Assembly: GCF_910586915.1 (NCBI RefSeq)
Contig: NZ_CAJULN010000006.1
Location: 1-64,000, forward strand
Length of the DNA stretch: 64,000 nucleotides
Origin: an uncultured Bacteroides sp.
GTDB taxonomy: Bacteria; Bacteroidota; Bacteroidia; Bacteroidales; Bacteroidaceae
Reading direction: 5' to 3'
The notes under the pieces were generated by a model. That model was not told the origin of the DNA. It saw only the letters and a program-made list of their open reading frames with translations, and ran no database searches. The first letter of the stretch is position 1; each line of letters opens with the position of its first letter. Position numbers and translations under genes: made by a program. Below, in pieces: positions 51,943-60,471 of this stretch.

Positions 51943-52857
51943 ATGAAGAAGATTCTGATGATGTTTGCCCTTCTGACGGGCTTTTTAGCTGCCCATGCGC
52001 AGCAGAGTAGCGGAGATTATTTTGAAGGGCTGAGCCGCAAGATAGGCTTCAGCCAAATGATACCTCCGCATGGCCTGGAAATCACCTACGACAAGACGGT
52101 GCATGTGATTTTCCCCTCATCCGTCAAGTACGTGGACCTCGGTTCCCCCAACCTGATAGCCGGCAAGGCTGACGGCGCGGATAACGTGATCCGGGTGAAG
52201 GCCACGATGAAGCATTTCCGCAACGAGACGAACATGAGCGTGATTACCGAGGACGGGAACTTTTACACGTTCAATGTCAAGTACGCCGACGAACCGCTGC
52301 TGCTGAATGTGGAGATGTGCGACTTCATCCACGACGGGGAGACGGTGAACCGTCCCAACAACGCGATGGAGATTTATTTGCAGGAACTGGGTAACGAGTC
52401 GCCCAGGCTGGTGCGCCTGGTCATGAAGTCCGTGCACGGACAGGACAAGCGGAGAGTGAAGCACATCGGCTGCAAGCGGTTCGGCGTGCAATACCTGCTC
52501 AAAGGGCTCTATGCGCACGGTGACCTGCTCTATTTCCATACCGAGGTAAGAAATTCCACCCACGTGCCTTTCGATGTGGACTTTGTGACCTTCAAGATCG
52601 TGGACAAGAAGATAGTGAAACGTACCGCCATGCAGGAACAGGTCATCTGTCCGCTGCGTGCCTTCAATTACCTGACCCGTGTGGACGGGAAAAAGAGCGG
52701 GAGAACGGTGTTTGCCCTGCCCAAGTTCACCATCCCCGATGACAAGAAACTGGTGGTGGAGATGTATGAGAAACAAGGGGGGCGCCACCAAACCTTTGAG
52801 ATAGAGAATGAAGACCTGGTGCGTGCCGAGACCATCAATGAACTGAAAGTGCGATGA
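51943..52857 (+). CDS. traN: Conjugative transfer protein TraN (DUF4138, VirB9-like)
   Basis: A 304-residue protein with signal peptide MKKILMMFALLTGFLAAHAQ. The DUF4138 body is beta-rich: ITYDKTVHVIFPSSVKYVDL, VIRVKATMKHFRNETNMSVI and YFHTEVRNSTHVPFDVDFVT. It partners TraM at the outer membrane. It overlaps traO. Confidence 0.9.
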   Translation: MKKILMMFALLTGFLAAHAQQSSGDYFEGLSRKIGFSQMIPPHGLEITYDKTVHVIFPSSVKYVDLGSPNLIAGKADGADNVIRVKATMKHFRNETNMSVITEDGNFYTFNVKYADEPLLLNVEMCDFIHDGETVNRPNNAMEIYLQELGNESPRLVRLVMKSVHGQDKRRVKHIGCKRFGVQYLLKGLYAHGDLLYFHTEVRNSTHVPFDVDFVTFKIVDKKIVKRTAMQEQVICPLRAFNYLTRVDGKKSGRTVFALPKFTIPDDKKLVVEMYEKQGGRHQTFEIENEDLVRAETINELKVR

Positions 52858-53432
52858 AGAGGTATGTGTATGTCACCCTTGCGTTGCTTGCCCTTATGGC
52901 GGGGCAGGCCCGTGCGCAACGCTGTCTGCCGGGAATGAAGGGTGTCCGTCTCACGGCGGAAATGGCGGACGGCTTTTACTGCGGAGCGAACCGGCACGAT
53001 GCCGGTTACGCCTTCTCGCTGGCCGTTTCCACCTATACGAAAAAAGGAAACCAGTGGGTGTTCGGCGGGGAGACGCTCCGGCGCAACATCCCATACAGGA
53101 ACACGCATATTCCGACGGCGCAATACACGGGCGAGGGCGGTTATTACCATACGTTCTTTTCCTCGCCGGGCAAGGTGTTGTTCCTGAACCTCGGTGTCTC
53201 GGCCCTGCTGGGGTATGAGACGGTAAACGGAGGCAAGAAACTGCTGGATGACGGTGCCGCCCTGCACAGGTGTGAATCGTTCATTTACGGCGGTGCGGCG
53301 ACACTGGAAGCGGAAGGTTACCTGTCGGACAGGGTTGTCCTGCTGCTTCGGCTTCGTGAGCGGTTTGTGTGGGGCGGCGCCTCGGGCCGTTGCCACTGCC
53401 AGTATGGAATCGGAGTCAAATACATTTTCTAA
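52854..53432 (+). CDS. traO: Conjugative transfer protein TraO
   Basis: A 192-residue protein with signal peptide (MKRYVYVTLALLALMAGQAR) and an outer-membrane beta-barrel-like body whose strands end in aromatic residues (final CQYGIGVKYIF). This is the TraO layout. In CTnDOT a primase gene traP follows, but here traQ follows directly after 21 bp. Confidence 0.85.
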   Translation: MKRYVYVTLALLALMAGQARAQRCLPGMKGVRLTAEMADGFYCGANRHDAGYAFSLAVSTYTKKGNQWVFGGETLRRNIPYRNTHIPTAQYTGEGGYYHTFFSSPGKVLFLNLGVSALLGYETVNGGKKLLDDGAALHRCESFIYGGAATLEAEGYLSDRVVLLLRLRERFVWGGASGRCHCQYGIGVKYIF

Positions 53433-53453
53433 CCCTAAAACAGATATATACCC

Positions 53454-53909
53454 ATGAAGAGAAAAATCCTTGATTGTATGATGGCGGCCTGCTGCCTGGC
53501 TGCCGCCCTTTTTTGTCTTGTTTCTTGTGACGGCGGGCTGGATGTCCGGCAGGAATACCCGTTCACGGTGGAAGCCATGCCGGTAGCGGATGGAATAGCA
53601 AACGGCGAAACGGTGGAAATCCGTCTGGAAATCAGACCGGAAGGCAACTTTGCCGGAACGGTCTATACGCTGAGGTACTTCCAGCCGGACGGCAAGGGCA
53701 GCCTGAAGATGGAGGACGGAACGGTGCTGAAGCCCAATGACCGCTACCTGCTGAATGAACGGAGATTCCGGCTGTATTACACTTCGCAAAGCGCGGATGA
53801 CTCGCAGACCATCGACCTCTATTTTGAGGACAACTGGGGGAATATGCGGCAGCTGACCTACGGTTTCAATGTGAATGATGCGGAAAACAACGTTCCGGAC
53901 AATGAGTAG
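53454..53909 (+). CDS. traQ: Conjugative transfer protein TraQ (DUF3872)
   Basis: A 151-residue protein with a lipoprotein-like signal ending LVSC (Cys at ~25). The mature domain is Ig-like (YPFTVEAMPVADGIANGETV; LYFEDNWGNMRQLTYGFNVN), as in DUF3872. The stop overlaps the following lysozyme-like gene by 8 bp. Confidence 0.85.
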   Translation: MKRKILDCMMAACCLAAALFCLVSCDGGLDVRQEYPFTVEAMPVADGIANGETVEIRLEIRPEGNFAGTVYTLRYFQPDGKGSLKMEDGTVLKPNDRYLLNERRFRLYYTSQSADDSQTIDLYFEDNWGNMRQLTYGFNVNDAENNVPDNE

Positions 53910-54405
53910 GGCATGGCTCAGGCTGACGGCCGGAGTGTTTATGGCGTTTGTGGTCTCCTCCGCTTTTGCCCAAGGAAAGGGGGAAGTGCCGGATTCGCTG
54001 TTTGACAAGGCCGTGGAATTCATCAAACGGGCGGAAGGCTGGCATCGGGGACAGATGCCTTACATCGGTTACGGGCATTGCTTGCTTCCGGGGGAGACAT
54101 TGACCGAGAACCTGAGCAAGGCACAGGCTGATTCGTTGCTGAGGAGTGACCTTAGAAAGTGTTGTGATGCGTTCCGGGAGTTTGAGAATGATGCATTGCT
54201 TTTGGGCGTTTTGAGCTATAATGTGGGCATTTTCAGATTGAAGGGCCATGGCAGGATGCCGAAAAGCCGGTTGATACGGAAGCTGGAAAAAGGGGAGCGT
54301 GACATCTATGAGGAGTATGTTTCCTTTAGGTGCTATAAGGGGAAAGTGATTCCGAGCATAGAGAGAAGAAGAAAAGCCGAGTTTGCGCTTTTCTATATAC
54401 CTTGA
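53902..54405 (+). CDS. Lysozyme-like muramidase of the transfer operon
   Basis: A 167-residue protein from the ATG at 53902, which gives a clear signal peptide (MSRAWLRLTAGVFMAFVVSS ending AFA). The mature domain resembles phage-type GH24 lysozymes: AVEFIKRAEGWHRGQMPYIG with the likely catalytic Glu, YGHCLLPGETLT, and the LLGVLSYNVG segment. It should open peptidoglycan locally for channel assembly. Last gene of the operon before the terminator. Confidence 0.82.
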   Translation: MSRAWLRLTAGVFMAFVVSSAFAQGKGEVPDSLFDKAVEFIKRAEGWHRGQMPYIGYGHCLLPGETLTENLSKAQADSLLRSDLRKCCDAFREFENDALLLGVLSYNVGIFRLKGHGRMPKSRLIRKLEKGERDIYEEYVSFRCYKGKVIPSIERRRKAEFALFYIP

Positions 54406-54409
54406 TTAT

Positions 54410-54457
54410 AAAAAAGCCGTGAACGACGATGGGGAAATCGATGTACACGGCTTTTTT
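54410..54457. terminator. Bidirectional terminator at the end of the tra operon
   Basis: AAAAAAGCCGTG (54410-54421) and CACGGCTTTTTT (54446-54457) form a perfect 12-bp stem with a 24-nt loop. With A- and T-tracts on both sides it can stop the tra operon and the convergent TetR gene. Confidence 0.85.
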
Positions 54458-54517
54458 AACTGCTATTTTTACTCACTTTCAAATCAGTATATACAACAGG
54501 TTATTCCAATTTGTGCT

Positions 54518-55240
54518 TTAGATTGAAATGATAATGTCTTGTGGTATTCCCGTATAATATGCTATTTTTCCCACTGGTATATTATCTTCCTTCATTTTTA
54601 TTATTATATCAATGGTTTCTCTGGTAAGAGAAGATGGTATAGGGGTGAACAGAATATCTGACAGTTTATTTATGGCTTTAATAACTCTTTGCCTGTCTGA
54701 TTCCATTTTTAAATTTATACCACTGAAAGTAGAAAGTTCATCATGCAAAATGAGATAGTATATTCCGCCTATTATCAGTGCGGATATAGTTACAATGTCA
54801 ATATCCGTATCTGAGAACAGTTTTGAATATTTTTGGCATAGAGGCAATGTATGTAATTCTCGTAACCGGGCGGTACGCTGACTGGTTTCATTATTATTAG
54901 CCAGTTCCCATTTCAGAAGCTCTTGCATTGCTTTGTTCTCCGATAAAGAATGGAACAATCCTGTCAGAATGTTCGTGTACAATTCTTTATCATTGCTTGA
55001 TTGTTTCTGGGACTTTATGATATCATTGAACCAGTAATCGTACTTTTTGACATACTCATCAATAAACTTGTTCAAATCCTCATATCTATGGTAGAATTGG
55101 ACAGGTTCGATTTCTGCCAGATGTATGATACCGGTAACTGTCAATTTTGAAAATCCATCATTTTCAATCAATTGATTTGCCGCATCAAGTATACTTTCTT
55201 CTATGTCCTTTGCACTTCTTCGCTTTCTCCTTTCTTTCAT
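54518..55240 (-). CDS. TetR/AcrR-family transcriptional regulator
   Basis: A 240-residue regulator. The N-terminal helix-turn-helix (EESILDAANQLIENDGFSKL, TVTGIIHLAEIEPVQFYHRY) is typical TetR; the C-terminal ligand domain is divergent. The last ~35 residues (SLTRETIDIIIKMKEDNIPV and following) look like an added small helical unit. It overlaps the synthase gene upstream by ATGA, so both are cotranscribed. Palindromes in the promoter region at 56498-56593 are candidate operators. Confidence 0.82.
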   Translation of the reverse strand: MKERRKRRSAKDIEESILDAANQLIENDGFSKLTVTGIIHLAEIEPVQFYHRYEDLNKFIDEYVKKYDYWFNDIIKSQKQSSNDKELYTNILTGLFHSLSENKAMQELLKWELANNNETSQRTARLRELHTLPLCQKYSKLFSDTDIDIVTISALIIGGIYYLILHDELSTFSGINLKMESDRQRVIKAINKLSDILFTPIPSSLTRETIDIIIKMKEDNIPVGKIAYYTGIPQDIIISI

Positions 55241-56481
55241 TGTTCCTTTTTTATTTTTATATCTTTATTTATATCATTAAGAGCGTTGATTAAAGCATCC
55301 AACTGTTCATGTTCATGCGTGGCAAGAACACTGACCCTTAATCTGGCCTCTTTGGTTCTTACTGCCGGATATACAATTCCAATTGTAAAGATACCTTTTT
55401 CCTGTAACATTTTAGCTATTTCATAAACTTTTTTATTATCTCTTATCATAATGGGGAAAATAGGTGACACGGATTTGCCTATGTCAAACCCTTCGGTTGT
55501 CAGCCGGCTCCTGAGGTAATCGGTATTTTCCCAAAGTCTGGCTCTTATTGCCGGTTCTTTCTTTATTATTTCCAAAGCTTTCAAAATGGATGCGGTTACT
55601 TGTGGTGTAGGGGCTGCCGAGAAGACATTGCTGTCCGCATAAAATTTCAGGTATTGTATTATCTTTTTTGAGGCGGCGGCAAATCCTCCCACACAACCAA
55701 ATGATTTGCTGAATGTTCCGGTGATGATATCCACTTGCCCCAAACAATTGAAATGTTCTGCTGTTCCTCTACCGTTGGCTCCCATTACACCTATTCCGTG
55801 TGCATCATCCAACATCAACATAGCTTCATGGGTTTTGCAAAGAGAAATTATTTCCGGAAGCAAGGACAAATCCCCATCTTGTGAATATACCCCGTCTATT
55901 ATTACAAGCCTGGTCTGATATTGATCTTTGGTTTCTTTCAGCGTTTTCTCTAAATATTCCAAATCATTGTGTCCTATCCGCTTTACATTTGTCCCTTTTA
56001 ATCCTGCCATTGCGCTTGTATGGATGTAAGGATCCACTAACGCAATGTCATTTTGACCTAATAAGGCTCTTAATATCCCTGCATTTGCCCCGAAACCGGA
56101 AGAAAACAGCATTGCGTCCTCCTGCCCTACAAAAGATGCGATTTCTTGTTCCAGTTGTTGATGTATATCGAGATAGCCACCTATAACCTGTGCGGCACAA
56201 GCACCTGTCCCATACTTGATAATAGCATCTATTCCAGCCTGTTTGGTTTCCTCTCGTTGTGACATTCCCAAATAGTCATTGGAGATAAATGCAGTGACAG
56301 GTCGGTCAAAGTCTTCAATGGTCATTGTTGACCCGACTCCTGTCTGGGAAGTTATCCAATAGCTTTTGCAACCAAATTCATTTAATTGATTGATGTACTG
56401 CTGGAAGTCGTCAGCTCTCTCGATAGCGTTCTTCTTTAAAGAAAGTTCAAAGTCTTTTAATGAGTAATAAATATTTTCCAT
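55237..56481 (-). CDS. PLP-dependent alpha-oxoamine synthase (BioF/KBL/SPT/CqsA family)
   Basis: A 414-residue enzyme joining an acyl-CoA and an amino acid by decarboxylative condensation. Visible residues: H154 stacking on PLP (PYIHTSAMAG), D225/H228 in MLMLDDAHG and the PLP lysine K259 in TGTFSKSFG. The glycine-rich YGTGACAAQVIGGYLDIHQQ is as in serine palmitoyltransferase and 2-amino-3-ketobutyrate ligase. Substrates cannot be told from sequence. Pairing with a TetR gene in mobile cargo argues against a housekeeping biotin or sphingolipid role and leaves a signal or lipid product possible. Confidence 0.85.
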   Translation of the reverse strand: MENIYYSLKDFELSLKKNAIERADDFQQYINQLNEFGCKSYWITSQTGVGSTMTIEDFDRPVTAFISNDYLGMSQREETKQAGIDAIIKYGTGACAAQVIGGYLDIHQQLEQEIASFVGQEDAMLFSSGFGANAGILRALLGQNDIALVDPYIHTSAMAGLKGTNVKRIGHNDLEYLEKTLKETKDQYQTRLVIIDGVYSQDGDLSLLPEIISLCKTHEAMLMLDDAHGIGVMGANGRGTAEHFNCLGQVDIITGTFSKSFGCVGGFAAASKKIIQYLKFYADSNVFSAAPTPQVTASILKALEIIKKEPAIRARLWENTDYLRSRLTTEGFDIGKSVSPIFPIMIRDNKKVYEIAKMLQEKGIFTIGIVYPAVRTKEARLRVSVLATHEHEQLDALINALNDINKDIKIKKEQ

Positions 56482-56497
56482 ATTAATATAATTTAGA

Positions 56498-56536
56498 TTG
56501 TATAATACAAATATAGATATTATTTATGTTTATCAA
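56498..56536 (-). promoter_or_regulatory. Promoter and palindromic operator for the synthase-TetR operon
   Basis: On the minus strand a -7 box (TATATTTG, plus-strand CAAATATA at 56508-56515) has a -33 TTG (plus-strand CAA at 56534-56536) 18 bp away. The palindrome TTGTATAATACAA at 56498-56510 overlaps the -7 box. Confidence 0.6.
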
Positions 56537-56573
56537 CATATAATGGCAAAAAACATCTAAAAATATTATTTTA

Positions 56574-56597
56574 TATACAATATAGATTGTATATTTG
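56574..56597 (+). promoter_or_regulatory. Palindromic operator over the divergent promoter
   Basis: TATACAAT-ATAG-ATTGTATA (56574-56593) is a perfect palindrome with 8-bp arms and overlaps TATATTTG (56590-56597), a plus-strand -7 match. It shares the half-site ATTGTAT with the palindrome at 56498. Autoregulation by the TetR protein is the simplest reading. Confidence 0.6.
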
Positions 56598-56622
56598 CGC
56601 TGTAAACAATAAAAATAAGGAT

Positions 56623-56772
56623 ATGAAAATGGATTTTAAATTAAGGTGGGTGCAGTTAATTGCTCTTTTCTGTTTGATTGGAATGTATTCTGGTAGTTTA
56701 GATGATGAATGTAAAAATAGGAAGGAAAAAATAAACTTATATATAGGATTTGAAACTGTGGATTTGTCTTGA
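56623..56772 (+). CDS. Tiny secreted or membrane peptide of unknown function
   Basis: A 49-residue frame (ATG at 56623, AAGGAT just upstream). It starts MKMDFKLRWVQLIALFCLIG, a signal-peptide or membrane-anchor shape, and continues with a short acidic/basic tail (SLDDECKNRKEKINLYIGFE) with one Cys in the tail. It is the first frame after the palindrome-covered promoter and precedes the lipoprotein genes. Peptide signal, small toxin or chance frame are all possible. Confidence 0.4.
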   Translation: MKMDFKLRWVQLIALFCLIGMYSGSLDDECKNRKEKINLYIGFETVDLS

Positions 56773-56817
56773 AGGTTAGCAAAATGGCAATAATAACTCT
56801 CAAATAAATAAAGTAAT

Positions 56818-58179
56818 ATGAAAAGTAAAAATTTAATATCGTTGTTACTGACTACCTTATTTATGGTGTCATGTACAAATGAGATGGATGAATTAGTCAA
56901 GGATTCTTCTGAAAATGTTTCTGAAAATCTTCCATTGACGCGTTCGTGTTCAAATGACACGATTGATTGGGGAGAACTTGTTTGCCTTGAAGAGACAGAA
57001 GAACTTCTGAATTTGAAAAGACGTTATGAGGAAAATCATTCTGGAAATCATAAAGTGCAAGTTCTTTCTACGGCATTAGATGATTTTTTTTCATCTAATG
57101 TATATGCAATCAGAGAGCTCCCCATAACGATCAAAGTCCGTTCTGTGGCAAGTGGATCAACTGCGGCGAATGCATATCTTTTCTGTGACGGGGCAGAAAA
57201 AGAGGTTACACTTGGCAATTCTTCCACAGTGGCAGGCAGCAAATTCTATCTCAAGATTCTCCCTGCATCATCAGGAATTCCATATTTGATATATTCAAAT
57301 GTGTCAAAAACCCCTTTGACGGTAGGTCATTATACTAATAATCCTAACAATAAAATACTCATGTCTGCAAAAGACAATTCAGGTTCATTGTATGGTTCTG
57401 GTTGGAATCTTATACCATCGTCTTATAAAGGGTATTTTTCAATTCAAAGTGAATCATATTTGGGGCAATCGGATCCTAATAATAGTTGGTCTATATTCTA
57501 TTATGTGCTTGAGGCAAAAGCAGACAACAAATTGGGTTATGGCCAAAGAGTGAATTACAAAGCACAACAGGAATTTCTAATCAATCCAACCACTACATTT
57601 ACTCTGCAAAATGTGACTTTTGACTTGGATAATGCGGTAGTAACTAACAGTACTGCTGTTTCTAAGGTCACTTCTTTGACAAATCCATATGAATATGTCA
57701 AAAATATGCCGATTACTGTAGCTGCAAGTGTTGAGGAAACATCTAATTTTTATGAAACGGCAGGTACTTTAAAATTGAATATATCCTCTTCAAGTACAAC
57801 TAAATTTCCCCGTCCTATACCTATTGCAGGAAAAGCTGTACTTATGGATAATACGGTCAAGGATGCCATTTATTCAAGTTCTACTCAAAAGTTTTCTGCA
57901 AAAGTAGAATATCAAACGAGTATTGACATGAAACCTCGGAGTCTATTACAGCTAACGACAAAATTTAAAACATTTATTCTTAATGTCCCTTATATTGCTA
58001 CGGCAATATATGGAGATCGTGAGGTGAAAGTTAAAGGGACTTGGAGAGGATATGCTGTAGCTAATCCTGAATATAATACCCCGATTAATGAACCGCATTT
58101 TTATGATCTGGAAACGGGAGAAGAATTGAATTACTCACTGTCGCTTGATGCTTTACGTAACACTTTTATAGTTAGATGA
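56818..58179 (+). CDS. Surface lipoprotein of unknown function, MACPF cassette
   Basis: A 453-residue protein with lipoprotein signal MKSKNLISLLLTTLFMVSC (Cys ~19) and acidic residues just after Cys (TNEMDELVKD), like a Bacteroidota surface-export signal. The mature protein is beta-rich: ITIKVRSVASGSTAANAYLF, GYFSIQSESYLGQSDPNNSW and TFTLQNVTFDLDN, possibly beta-trefoil or membrane-binding modules. It directly precedes the MACPF gene (1-bp gap), so it may act with it as a co-toxin, chaperone or receptor-binding part. Confidence 0.55.
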   Translation: MKSKNLISLLLTTLFMVSCTNEMDELVKDSSENVSENLPLTRSCSNDTIDWGELVCLEETEELLNLKRRYEENHSGNHKVQVLSTALDDFFSSNVYAIRELPITIKVRSVASGSTAANAYLFCDGAEKEVTLGNSSTVAGSKFYLKILPASSGIPYLIYSNVSKTPLTVGHYTNNPNNKILMSAKDNSGSLYGSGWNLIPSSYKGYFSIQSESYLGQSDPNNSWSIFYYVLEAKADNKLGYGQRVNYKAQQEFLINPTTTFTLQNVTFDLDNAVVTNSTAVSKVTSLTNPYEYVKNMPITVAASVEETSNFYETAGTLKLNISSSSTTKFPRPIPIAGKAVLMDNTVKDAIYSSSTQKFSAKVEYQTSIDMKPRSLLQLTTKFKTFILNVPYIATAIYGDREVKVKGTWRGYAVANPEYNTPINEPHFYDLETGEELNYSLSLDALRNTFIVR

Positions 58180-58180
58180 C

Positions 58181-59851
58181 ATGAAAAAATCATATTTATT
58201 TATTACACTGATATTGGGCCTTATGGTAACAGGATGCACTAATGATGAATCCTTTGACAAACTTGTTGGAACAAATGGCAATGGCATTATTGTATTGCAA
58301 GAAAGAAATTCGGATTTGCCAAAAACAATCCAGACCCATCCGGTAGTTTTAGAAAAAAAAGAAATAACAAGAGCTACGAATGAAAATGGAGGAATCATTG
58401 GTAATTCAGATGCACTTTTGGGCTATTCCTATTCCATAGGAAACTCTATCTTGGGAGATTATGAGAATGTGATATCTCCAGTTGTAAATTTGGCGAAAGT
58501 GAAAGAATATGGAAGTGATTATATTACCGCACGTTCCTTGCAAAATTTCATGTCGGACCGTTTTTCTTATTCAGATTATGATAGTTATGCATCTAAGCTA
58601 TCACAAACTAAAAAAGTGTCTTCCGGATTCCAGCTTAATCTGGGGCTTTTTAAACTAGGGCGAAAGAAAAAGACAGAGGAGACTTTTAAGTCAGAACTTA
58701 CCTCATCTCAAAAAGTCGTATATGGTGAGTTGAATTTGTTGCTTAAGAATTCCTCTTTCAATCTTCAGGCTTCAGATGGTTCACGAAAATTTTATTCCCG
58801 TGAATGTCTGTCTACTGTTTTTCTTAGAAATCTATATTCATCTACCATTGGCAATATTATGGATACATATGGCGGTTTTGTGCTTACAGGCTATGTAACA
58901 GGTGGAAAAGCTTGTGCGCTTTATACAGGACTAAGCCGTAGTGGAAGTAACAGTACTTCGAAAGAAACCGGAATGGAAAAAAGTATTGACGCTTCTTTTT
59001 CATGGAAAAACAATTCAGCAAGTGGTGATTTCCAATTTGGGAAAGGCAATTTTAATTATACCTCTTCTGAGTATAATATGGAGCAGTTGTTTACAAAAAT
59101 GTGGGTCTATGGAGGTGATCCTGCTGGGCTTAATATGAATAGCGCCCAAGATCTCACAAGTATTAATTTTGATTTATCTCCTTGGGTTGCATCACTTTCT
59201 GACAGTAAAAAACATACTATTATTGATATTACAGAAAATGGTCTATATCCTCTGTCTGCTTTTATCATAGAAGAGAATTTCAAGAAAAGAATGGATGATA
59301 CGTCTGCTGGCATCCTTGAAAAATATCCGAGTTTTGTTGAACCTCATATTGAAATAATGCGTGTTTTTGAAAGATATGGTTCTTCAAATGAAGCATTGTA
59401 TGATGTGGTGCCCGTACTTTTCACTAGGCAAGGGGATAGAATAATACTTCGTTCAGGAAATACTGTAACTGACACTGAATTAAGACGTAATGAGAATGTA
59501 ACAGTCTTTAATCAAAAAGCTGTAGAGATAAAAGAACAAAAACAAGCTTTTTATGGATTGCGTATCAGTTCCAACTCTGTTACGCGTCTTAATCCAAACC
59601 TTGGAAAGCCTTTGTGTATAAATCTTCCTAAAGTGGATGAAAGCACAATGTATACCTATACGAACCCACGGACAGGTATTCAATATATCTATGATACAGT
59701 GAATAAAATAGCTTTTTCACATTATACGGATGATTTAGACGGAGATTGGATTTTGGATGATTATGGAATACGTGACTGGATTGAGGCATTGCCAACAAAA
59801 TCGATTTCAATGGCCACTTTGGCAAACTCGTATAGGATTATAGGATTGTAA
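58181..59851 (+). CDS. MACPF-domain lipoprotein, candidate pore-forming antimicrobial
   Basis: A 556-residue protein with lipobox VTGC (Cys ~19). The MACPF core is suggested by SDRFSYSDYDSYASKLSQTK, a VVYGELNLLLKNSSF segment and the signature region YGGFVLTGYVTGG (~230-242). In this signature the usual Thr-His after YG is replaced by Gly-Phe, while VLT and the terminal GG fit. Some Bacteroidales MACPF lipoproteins (the BSAP group) kill related strains by forming pores. The toxin role here is inferred from family and cargo position. Confidence 0.7.
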   Translation: MKKSYLFITLILGLMVTGCTNDESFDKLVGTNGNGIIVLQERNSDLPKTIQTHPVVLEKKEITRATNENGGIIGNSDALLGYSYSIGNSILGDYENVISPVVNLAKVKEYGSDYITARSLQNFMSDRFSYSDYDSYASKLSQTKKVSSGFQLNLGLFKLGRKKKTEETFKSELTSSQKVVYGELNLLLKNSSFNLQASDGSRKFYSRECLSTVFLRNLYSSTIGNIMDTYGGFVLTGYVTGGKACALYTGLSRSGSNSTSKETGMEKSIDASFSWKNNSASGDFQFGKGNFNYTSSEYNMEQLFTKMWVYGGDPAGLNMNSAQDLTSINFDLSPWVASLSDSKKHTIIDITENGLYPLSAFIIEENFKKRMDDTSAGILEKYPSFVEPHIEIMRVFERYGSSNEALYDVVPVLFTRQGDRIILRSGNTVTDTELRRNENVTVFNQKAVEIKEQKQAFYGLRISSNSVTRLNPNLGKPLCINLPKVDESTMYTYTNPRTGIQYIYDTVNKIAFSHYTDDLDGDWILDDYGIRDWIEALPTKSISMATLANSYRIIGL

Positions 59852-59861
59852 ATTTGTGATT

Positions 59862-60269
59862 ATGAATAAGATATTATTATTTTTTGTAATGGGTATTTGT
59901 TTTATCCTTGCCGGATGTGACAAGGACGATAATGAAGAATCTGAAATTTTGCTAACATCTCAAGAACTTATCCAAACAACTTGGGATGCCGAACTTTATA
60001 AATATAATGAGAATGGTGAAGTTGAACATAAAGAATCTTGCATCATAGAATTTCTTACAGATACGGAAGGACTATATATTAATGGAGAAGGTAGTGGCGA
60101 TCCTCCTGCTGTAAACAAATTCTATTATCAAGTTGACAAACGAAAAATTGTCTTTGAGAATAGTGCTTTGGTCGGGATTTGGACATTAATAGAAAAATCC
60201 CAAAAACAGATAATCTTGCAAGCATATTTGCCACAGGAATACAAGACCGTTCTTACTAAAAAGTATTGA
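59862..60269 (+). CDS. Small acidic-leader lipoprotein
   Basis: A 135-residue protein from the ATG at 59862. The signal ends in lipobox LAGC followed by the very acidic DKDDNEESE, a strong surface-export signal. The mature part resembles a lipocalin-like small beta domain (TTWDAELYKYNENGEVEHKE; IVFENSALVGIWTLIEKSQK). Located 10 bp after the MACPF gene, it could be an immunity factor for the pore-former; this is inference. Confidence 0.55.
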   Translation: MNKILLFFVMGICFILAGCDKDDNEESEILLTSQELIQTTWDAELYKYNENGEVEHKESCIIEFLTDTEGLYINGEGSGDPPAVNKFYYQVDKRKIVFENSALVGIWTLIEKSQKQIILQAYLPQEYKTVLTKKY

Positions 60270-60379
60270 ACTATGATTATAAGTCGACGATAATCAATGC
60301 AGACCTTACTGTCCAAAGGAGCGAATACCGAAAAGCTGACAGAGTAGGTTCATGGCATATATTAGATGGTATTATGGAA

Positions 60380-60387
60380 TATATTTG
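60380..60387 (+). promoter_or_regulatory. Possible -7 box before the lipoprotein at 60472
   Basis: TATATTTG matches TAnnTTTG. No clear -33 TTG lies at the right distance. It would give a ~78-nt leader. Confidence 0.35.
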
Positions 60388-60471
60388 ATTGAAACAATTA
60401 GAGCAATAAAAGTATTGCGATTGAATTAGTGTGAAATTAAAGCCACTTATGTTAAATTAAATTATGTAAAG

